Below the pieces are notes generated by a model. It saw only the letters and a list, made by a program, of their open reading frames with translations. It searched no databases and was not told the origin of the DNA. Made by a program: the position numbers and the translations under genes. Shown piece after piece: positions 1-6,200 of a stretch of DNA of 11,120 bases (within the stretch, counting starts at the first letter, position 1; each line of letters opens with the position of its first letter). This stretch comes from VGKP01 sp964578345 (GTDB taxonomy: Archaea > Nanobdellota > Nanobdellia > Pacearchaeales > GW2011-AR1): the NCBI GenBank assembly GCA_964578345.1, contig CAZOCP010000020.1:1-11120 (forward strand), given 5' to 3'.

Positions 1-38
1 CGCCTGTCACAAACCTCGGCTTTTAAGCCGAGGTGGCG
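1..38. repeat. Strong hairpin at the left edge (10-bp arms, outer 4-bp stem)
   Basis: Bases 13-22 (ACCTCGGCTT) and 25-34 (AAGCCGAGGT) form a perfect 10-bp inverted repeat around a two-base centre. Outside it, CGCC at 1-4 can pair with GGCG at 35-38, leaving bases 5-12 as a one-sided bulge. A T5 run follows at 46-50, so it could end a plus-strand transcript that starts left of the window. The GC-rich arms with a T/A centre also resemble the terminal hairpins of IS200/IS605-type elements, but no tnpA or tnpB is visible. The role is undecided because the left side is cut off. Confidence 0.5.
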
Positions 39-131
39 CATCGTGTTTTTGATACTACAGCAGATCAGAAAATTGGAAAAGAAAGTTTTTTAAAGCAAGT
101 TATTAGATACGGCGGTGAAAAATCGTTATAC

Positions 132-140
132 TTAAATATA
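132..140 (+). promoter_or_regulatory. TATA box of the tRNA-Val gene
   Basis: TTAAATATA is centred about 28 bases before the first base of the tRNA at 164, the normal archaeal distance from box A to the transcription start. No other gene start lies at the right distance. Confidence 0.6.
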
Positions 141-163
141 CAGAAATTTTGTTTTCTATATGC

Positions 164-234
164 GGCCCCATAGGCTAATGGCAGACCGGGTCTTTGACGT
201 GGACCATGCCCAAGTTCGATTCTTGGTGGGGCCA
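164..234 (+). tRNA. tRNA-Val (anticodon GAC)
   Basis: The 71 bases fold as a cloverleaf. The acceptor stem GGCCCCA/TGGGGCC has 7 perfect pairs and discriminator A. The T arm is CCAAG-TTCGATT-CTTGG. The anticodon arm is GGTCT-TTGACGT-GGACC, which places GAC at positions 34-36. The D loop AATGGCA has the expected A14, GG and A21. No CCA is encoded and no intron is needed. There are two oddities. The D stem GGCT/GACC contains a C-A mismatch and a T-G wobble, and position 37 is G where A is more usual in tRNA-Val. Reading the loop as CTTTGAC (Gln, TTG) was considered, but it leaves no anticodon stem. Confidence 0.8.
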
Positions 235-236
235 TC

Positions 237-284
237 AACCCTCACAGGTCTCACAAAACCGCGGGTTAAAACCTGAGGGGTTTT
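237..284 (+). terminator. Nested hairpin between tRNA-Val and the surface-protein operon
   Basis: Bases 237-249 (AACCCTCACAGGT) pair with 271-282 (ACCTGAGGGGTT) with small bulges. Between them AACC-GCG-GGTT at 257-267 makes a second, short hairpin. T's at 281-284 follow. It begins three bases after the tRNA, so it may end or process the tRNA transcript; a small structured RNA is another possibility. Only the inverted repeats are directly seen. Confidence 0.4.
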
Positions 285-290
285 ATGAGA

Positions 291-308
291 GAATAAGTTT
301 ATATATTT
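291..308 (+). promoter_or_regulatory. Promoter (BRE + TATA) of the four-gene surface operon
   Basis: The purine-rich GAATAAG at 291-297 is followed by TTTATATATTT at 298-308. The centre of the TATA element is 25 bases before the ATG at 327, which predicts a leaderless mRNA starting on the start codon. Confidence 0.65.
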
Positions 309-326
309 CAATTTTTACCTATTTTA

Positions 327-794
327 ATGAAGCTATTTTTTTATTGTTTCGTTCTGGCAATTTTGTGTTTAATTGTTTTGCAAGCCACTATGATTTCTGC
401 GGGAGATACTGTTGTTTTTGAAGCAAATATTTTCCAGTCTGTTGTAAGAGTTTCTGTTCCTGATTCTATTTTTTTAGGTGATGTTGCCCCGGGCTATGCA
501 ACACCTGAAGGTTCTTTTTTGATAAATAATACTGGAACGACGGATATTAAAGTTGTTCCTGGTTTAGTTGATAATTCTGAAAATCTTTTTCGATATCTTA
601 AATTTAAAGAGACTGGAGGAGCTCTAACGAAAATAGGTAGTTTTGAGATTAATGTTTCAAAGCCATCTGCTTTTTCAGGAAGCAATACTAAGACTATTCG
701 CTATAAATTAGACCTACAAGATTTTGAAGGTAACATAAACAGAGATTATATTGGACATAAAGCATCAGTTCGATTTTTGGCAGTTGCAGCATAA
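327..794 (+). CDS. Small secreted beta-sandwich protein (TasA/camelysin- or WxL-like by pattern)
   Basis: This is a 155-residue protein I cannot assign to a family with certainty. Residues 1-25 are a Sec-type signal peptide (MKLFFYCFVL, hydrophobic to about 20, probable cut after ISA). The mature part is about 130 residues and apparently all beta strand. It contains an Ig-like stretch IFLGDVAPGYATPEGSFLIN at 48-67 followed by NTGTTDIKV. It ends in a hydrophobic strand ASVRFLAVAA with no membrane anchor. The 'LG-x-V-x-PG ... NTG-x-x-DIKV ... final AVA strand' layout recalls archaeal and bacterial TasA/CalY fibre proteins and WxL domains, which is a resemblance by eye only. The mature part has no cysteine; N67-N68-T69 is a possible glycosylation site. 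The ATG is supported by a TATA box 25 bases upstream. It is the first gene of the cluster, and the next gene overlaps its end, so the two products probably act together at the cell surface. Confidence 0.75.
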   Translation: MKLFFYCFVLAILCLIVLQATMISAGDTVVFEANIFQSVVRVSVPDSIFLGDVAPGYATPEGSFLINNTGTTDIKVVPGLVDNSENLFRYLKFKETGGALTKIGSFEINVSKPSAFSGSNTKTIRYKLDLQDFEGNINRDYIGHKASVRFLAVAA

Positions 795-1347
795 ATCTCT
801 TAATGCGGCGTTTGTGTTTTTTATCAGTATATTTTTTATTTCTTTTTCCAGTGCCATTGAATTAGGGATTTCTCCTCCAGAACTACTTTTTGAGGGCAGG
901 GCATATGAAAATATTTGCTCTAATCTTACTTTGTTTGCTTCTAGAGAGGTTAGTCTTTTAGGATCAACTGTTTGGAGTTCTTCAATTGAGAAGACTAGAA
1001 ACATAAATGAATATACAATTTATGAAGAGCCATCTACTTTGATTGTTACATATCCAAAAGAAATATTTTTTAATGGAAGAAAGGATGTAGAGGTATGTGT
1101 TTATTTAAAAGAAAACGCGAAACATTACGGCCTGCTTTTATATGAGGATAAAAATACCTTTTTTTCTATTGGCAGCTGGATTTATATTAGGGCAGAGAAT
1201 ACTTCCCTTATGAAAGAGAAAAATGTTTTATTAGAAAATTTAAGCAAAGCACAAAATAATACTTTTCCTTTAACTCTTTTAGGAATGTTTTCTTTGCAGA
1301 TTGTTTTATGCTTTATTCTGCTATTTCTCTTTTTAAAGAGTTTTTGA
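784..1347 (+). CDS. Exported single-pass membrane protein with an Ig-like extracytoplasmic domain
   Basis: The function is not recognised. Three parts are visible. A signal peptide ends at FISFSSA (about residue 24). A beta-rich part of about 120 residues follows, beginning IELGISPPELLFEG and holding two cysteines (C45, C105) that could form a disulfide. A C-terminal membrane helix (about 162-185, LLGMFSLQIVLCFILLFLFL) ends in KSF, giving an outside-facing domain with a short cytoplasmic tail. There is no ATG near the beginning: TTG at 784 gives a compact signal peptide and an 11-base overlap with the preceding gene. TTG at 751 would add 11 residues, and GTG at 814 would leave a very short signal. 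No separate TATA box is seen, so it is probably co-transcribed with the preceding gene. An exported Ig-like domain held by a C-terminal helix beside a small beta-sandwich protein recalls the WxL/DUF916 pairing of Gram-positive bacteria, as an analogy only. Confidence 0.7.
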   Translation: MQHKSLNAAFVFFISIFFISFSSAIELGISPPELLFEGRAYENICSNLTLFASREVSLLGSTVWSSSIEKTRNINEYTIYEEPSTLIVTYPKEIFFNGRKDVEVCVYLKENAKHYGLLLYEDKNTFFSIGSWIYIRAENTSLMKEKNVLLENLSKAQNNTFPLTLLGMFSLQIVLCFILLFLFLKSF

Positions 1348-1381
1348 CTTTTAATGCTCAATGGATGAACAACAAAAAAGG

Positions 1382-1390
1382 TTTATATAT
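1382..1390 (+). promoter_or_regulatory. Internal TATA box before the pilin-signal protein
   Basis: TTTATATAT is preceded by the A-rich tract AACAAAAAAG (1371-1380), which could serve as BRE. Its centre is 25 bases before ATG 1411. This fits a leaderless start there and argues against the in-frame TTG at 1405. The last two large genes can thus be transcribed apart from the first two. Confidence 0.6.
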
Positions 1391-1410
1391 TCGGGTTTGC
1401 TCTTTTGAGA

Positions 1411-3258
1411 ATGAGTTTTTTTGCAGAAAAAAAGGGGCAGTTAACAATATTTGTTATAATATCTTTGCTGATAATTGGAGGAGTTTTAACGTACTTTTTT
1501 GCGAGAGAGAAAGTTCAGATAGAAGAAGTTCCTTTAGAACTTGCTCCGGTTTTTAATTATTTTAAGGAATGTATACGAGAAGAAACTGCTGGAGCTATCT
1601 CACTTGTAGAAAGTCAAGGCGGTAGAGTTTATATAAATTCTTATGAACCACCAAGCGAGCATGCACCATTTTCTTCAGAATTAAATTTTCTGGGCTTTTC
1701 AGTTCCTTATTGGTTTTATATAAGTGGGAATGGAATTGTTAATGAGCAAGTGCCGACTAAAAGAGATATGGAAGGAGATATTTCTTTATATTTAGAAAAT
1801 AAGCTCTCTTCTTGCGATTTTGGTCTTTTTTATCAGCAAGGATATTCGATAAATTTTGAAAAGCCAAAAGTAGACGTTAGCATTGCTGAAAGAGAAGTGC
1901 TTGTGAATGTGAAAGCTCCTATTTCTGTAAGCAAAGGAGATAGTTCTGCAAGGCAAACTTCTTATCAGGAAAGTGTAATCACTAACTTAGGAAAATTCCA
2001 TGCTATTGCGTTAAACTTGTATGATAAAGAAAAGAAGGAGGGATTCATTGAGAATTATACTGTTGATGTATTGCATTCTTATGCTCCTCTTGATGGAGTT
2101 GAAATTACCTGCAGTCCCAAAATATGGAAAGGAGATGAAGTTATTGACGAATTAAAGAATGGAATTGAAGCAAATATAAACACAATTAATTTCAAAAAGC
2201 TTAATTCTGCTGATGGAAAAAAGAAGTATTTTGATGTTGATTATAACGCCGATGCTTCAGTTAGACTTATGACTTCAAAGAATTGGCCTAGTAGAATTGA
2301 AATAAGCGGAACAAACGGCGACTTGTTGGTTGCACAACCAGTTGGCAATCAAGAAGGGCTTGGTATTTTAGGCTTCTGTTATGCTCCTTATCATTTTGTT
2401 TATGACATCGCATATCCTGTGATGTTCCAGATTTACGACGAGAAAGAAGTATTTCAATTTCCTGTTGTTGTTGTGATCGATAATAATGTGCCAAGAGAAG
2501 CTCTTCAGGGAGAATTGCCTGAAGAAGAACTTATAGAAAGTTTATGCGATAAAGCTACAGAAGAATTGAATATAAATCTTTATGATAGTTCGTTGAATTC
2601 TGTTGATGGAGAAGTTAGGTATCTTTGCTTTGACCAGCAGTGCGATTTAGGCAAAACGCAACAAGGCAAACTTAAAGCAAAAGCTCCAGCATGTTTGAAT
2701 GGATATTTAGAAGCTAGAGCTGAAGGATATGCAGAGAAGAAGCAACTATTTTCCAGCAATGAAGAAAAGACAGCTGAAATTATTCTTGATAAAGAGTATG
2801 AAGTAGCTATTAATATTAAATTAGAGGATAAGAATTTTGCAGGCAATGCATTGGTGACTTTTGTAGGCCCTGTTATCAAGAGCGTTTTACTGCCTGAGTT
2901 TTCTGATATTTCACTGATTGAAGGAATGTATAATATAAGCGTTCAAATCTATGGGAACAGCTCTATTAAACTTCCTTCTTCTAGCAGGACATATTGCCAG
3001 CCTGTTCCTCGTTCTGGGATTTTCAGCTTTTTCGGCGCCACTAAAGAGACATGTACAGAAGTTGCTATTCCAGAGAGCACAATTGATAATGCTTTAATAG
3101 GCGGGGGAAAGACAGAGGAGTATATGTTGGCTTCTGAATTAGAGAAAGGCGAGATATTTATTGAGACTCCTTCATTTTCAACTCCGACTTCAATTGAACA
3201 GCTACAATATAATTTTGAAGCGTTTGAATCTCAAAGAATAGGTATTTCATTTCCATGA
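1411..3258 (+). CDS. Large surface protein anchored by a class III (archaeal pilin-type) signal sequence
   Basis: The protein has 615 residues and its exact role is unknown. The N-terminus reads MSFFAEKKGQLTIFVIISLL. The KKG/QL junction (residues 7-11) followed by about 20 hydrophobic residues matches the class III signal cut by archaeal prepilin peptidase (PibD/FlaK type), so the protein should be displayed outside the membrane on its N-terminal helix. The rest is extracytoplasmic. Residues about 30-370 are mixed beta/alpha with scattered cysteines. Residues about 388-460 form a cysteine-containing beta-sandwich resembling a carboxypeptidase-regulatory/PEGA fold (GEVRYLCFDQQCDLG ... PACLNGYLEARAEGYAEKK). 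The C-terminal part is beta-rich with two further cysteines near 535-555. No C-terminal anchor is seen. At over 600 residues it is far longer than a structural pilin, so it is more likely a pilus-associated or adhesin-like component. Its stop overlaps the start of the giant gene (ATGA), which implies coupled translation and joint function. Confidence 0.8.
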   Translation: MSFFAEKKGQLTIFVIISLLIIGGVLTYFFAREKVQIEEVPLELAPVFNYFKECIREETAGAISLVESQGGRVYINSYEPPSEHAPFSSELNFLGFSVPYWFYISGNGIVNEQVPTKRDMEGDISLYLENKLSSCDFGLFYQQGYSINFEKPKVDVSIAEREVLVNVKAPISVSKGDSSARQTSYQESVITNLGKFHAIALNLYDKEKKEGFIENYTVDVLHSYAPLDGVEITCSPKIWKGDEVIDELKNGIEANINTINFKKLNSADGKKKYFDVDYNADASVRLMTSKNWPSRIEISGTNGDLLVAQPVGNQEGLGILGFCYAPYHFVYDIAYPVMFQIYDEKEVFQFPVVVVIDNNVPREALQGELPEEELIESLCDKATEELNINLYDSSLNSVDGEVRYLCFDQQCDLGKTQQGKLKAKAPACLNGYLEARAEGYAEKKQLFSSNEEKTAEIILDKEYEVAINIKLEDKNFAGNALVTFVGPVIKSVLLPEFSDISLIEGMYNISVQIYGNSSIKLPSSSRTYCQPVPRSGIFSFFGATKETCTEVAIPESTIDNALIGGGKTEEYMLASELEKGEIFIETPSFSTPTSIEQLQYNFEAFESQRIGISFP

Positions 3259-6200
3259 AGACAAATAAAGTTTTAGCAAGCTGTATTTTTTTATTAGTTA
3301 TTGCTGAATTATTTTCTTTTGCGAGTGCTGCTGTGAGCGACAGGACAAGTGTTTCAAGGACAACATATCAGTATCCTGCTAGCTTTCAAACATATTATGG
3401 AAGCCAGGGCAGGCTTGATACTTATTGGCCCATATTAGGAGACCGGGAGCAATGTGAAGCGCGCGAGGATATTTTACTGCAAGTTGCTCCGGGCGGATGC
3501 CAGCCGGCCGTGGTAAGAAGTGATTTGATTGCTGAGCAGAATGTACCTGTTTTCTGCCAGATTGATGCTTTATCTATTAATCCGCTTGTTGATATTAAGG
3601 AAATAAGAAATATTAGGTTTACTGGAAATTATCCGAAAGAAGTAGTTGGGACTGGATTCCATCCTGCTCGTGCAGCCATAAGAACCAGAGATAAGCTCTT
3701 GGGCGATCCTCTCATCAATAATATAGGATATGTTGTTTTAGTTTTGAAGAGGAATGAGAAAGAAAAAGAACTCCCTAAATTTGTGACTGTGAATCTTAGT
3801 GCGCAAATAGATTACGATACTGGAAATTCTTTCGGTGTTGGAAGAGCCGAATTTATTCTTAGACCTGTGAATGATAATGATTGGGAGTTAGAGAAAGATA
3901 AGCAGAGCTTTTGGGGCGGGAGATATTCAGTGAGACTTAATGATGTTGATTCGAAATTTGCGATTGTTACTCTATATCGAGGAGATCAGAAAGTTTCTAA
4001 TACAAGAGTTGAGAGGGGACAAAGGTCGCCTGTTATTTATATGCCTGGCTATTTCTGCAGAGCAGGAGTTCAAGTAGAATATACTGGTTTTGTTGGAGCA
4101 GAAACAAAAGCGAGAGTTGAGATTAGTGATGAGAAAGGGACTGACACTTTTGATGTTTATGCCGGCTCTACTTTTTTGAATGATAAATGCAGAGTTGTTA
4201 GCATAACAAAAAGCGATAAATCGTCAAATGGAAATGTGCAAATCAGCTGTACTGGAGGAGAGAGATTCAACCTGCAAATTCAGCCTAGAATTGATCAGAT
4301 TTTGAAAGGCAAAGATGGGAATTTTATTAAGCCTGAATTAGAAGGAAGTTATCTGAAAGTCAGTATTGATTCTGAGGTTTATAGTTTTAAGGAAGGTGTG
4401 CTGTATAAGAAATCTGGAGATAAGTGGAGTGAAATTTCTAAAACCGATTTGAATAAAAACAATGGACGATTAAGAAATGTTTATGAGGCTTTACGCGCTT
4501 ATTCTATACTGTCAGATGCGGAAAAGAATGTTTTATCTCAGGATAAAATAACAGATGAAATAATTAAAAATCCTGCGGAGGCTGAGAAAGCATTTAATGA
4601 AGCTATTGGAGCGTATAAAGAAGTTGCTGATTCTTATCCTTTAGAGAGATCTAAGGATCAGTTTGCCGCGCCGACATACGGCGAGCAGTCTTTGAAGGAA
4701 AGTTTAAAGTTGATTAAAGATAATCCAAAAATTAAGAAAGTGAAAACTCAGCTTGATTTACTAGAGAGAATTAATAATTTGTATCCTGACTCTTTAGATA
4801 TCAATGAGTATCAGTCTGAGTTTAGAAAAGTCTTTATTACAGATTCTTCACTAGCTGGAAACTTAATTTTTATTGATAATGGCTATAAGACAATCAGGCT
4901 TTTGAGTATTGATGATCCTGAAGAATTATCAGAAGCAGTGTTTAGTTTTAGCGGGAGAGCGCAAGAGTATAAAATTAAGTCTGGGGAGAGTATTTTATTT
5001 AAGGATAAAGAGGTTACAGGAGATTTAACAAGCCTGCGCTTGGATAGAGTGATCGATGAGGATAGTGTGAAGGCAGTTTATATATGCAAGAGCACTATTA
5101 GAGGAAGTGCGGGGGAAAGTAGAACTGTAAATATACAGTTAAATGAAAGAATTGAAAATGTTTGCGGAACGAGCATAAGGCTTGTGCAGGTGAATATGAA
5201 AGAACTTGCTAAAATACGATTATTACCTTTTGCAAAAGGTACAAGGACTGAGACTAATTTGACAGTAAATATTGGAATTGAAAAAAGGATTATAAGCCTT
5301 TCTCCAAATAAGACTGCTGAGAGAATAAAGAATTTGAATGAGAGCATTAAAAAATGGGAGCAGATTTCTAATAATCTAGGAAAAGTCGTTAAAGGAATGA
5401 AGGCTGCCTGCTTTGCAACAGCTGCTGCTCTGAATGTTAAAAATTTCATATCTGGAATAGACGGGACTGCACTTGCAAGAGAGCAGGCGATGCAGGGAGA
5501 TTATGGATGGACAGCAAGATGCAGGGAGGCTGTTGAAAACAAGCGAATTTTAAGAAACGATGGAAATAATTATGACGTTTCTTATAGGACATTAACTGAA
5601 TGCTTTAATAAAGAAAAAGCGCTTATTGAGAAAGAAGTGCAGGAAAGAAAAAAAGTAATTGAAGAGACTAATAGTATTTTGAAAAGAGGAGAGAAAAGAG
5701 AAGGAAGTTTTGCTGGAGGATATACTGTAGATAATATAGAAGCGCAGAATAATTTTATTAAGTTTTTGAAAAGTAACCCTAATTATATGAATGATCCGTT
5801 TGTTAAAAGTTTGGAGACAGTGAGCAAAGACAAGCCTGCGGCGCATAGCTATGAAGATTTGAGAAATTGGTATTTGAATAAACAGCTTGAGAAAAGTTTT
5901 CCTAGTGCTGGGTTTGAAATAAAAAAAATAGAAAAAAGAATAAAGGAGAATGAAGTTTTATTGAAGAGTTCGGCCACGGCGGCGAGTGACCAAGGTATTG
6001 AGAGGTTTGCTATCAAGTCTCCGGTATTAGCCGGAAAAAGTCAAGATATCGAAGGAAGATTCTTGAGAATAACTAAGAATAATGGGAAAATATTAATAGA
6101 TGGAACGGATGTAAATACAGATGAGAATAATTTTGATGGCACTGCAGAGCATAGTGTTTTGATAGATGGGAGAAAAATTATTGGTGATAAGAGCGAAGCA

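Noticed and set aside
27..173. Open plus-strand frame (GTG at 33) reading VAHRVFDTTADQKIGKESFL and on
   Set aside because: It runs through the tRNA-Val promoter into the tRNA itself, has no promoter or recognised domain, and its upstream end is a stop at 24. It could be a decayed gene remnant, but the support is too weak to annotate.
164..234. Reading the first tRNA as tRNA-Gln(TTG) from the loop CTTTGAC
   Set aside because: The flanking CGGGT/GTGGA do not pair, whereas the GAC reading gives a five-pair stem.
194..421. 75-residue plus-strand frame
   Set aside because: It starts inside the tRNA gene and overlaps the first surface gene in another frame; no protein features.
5078..5846. Two minus-strand frames inside the giant gene
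   Set aside because: They are antisense shadows of a well-supported long reading frame, with no TATA box at a fitting distance.
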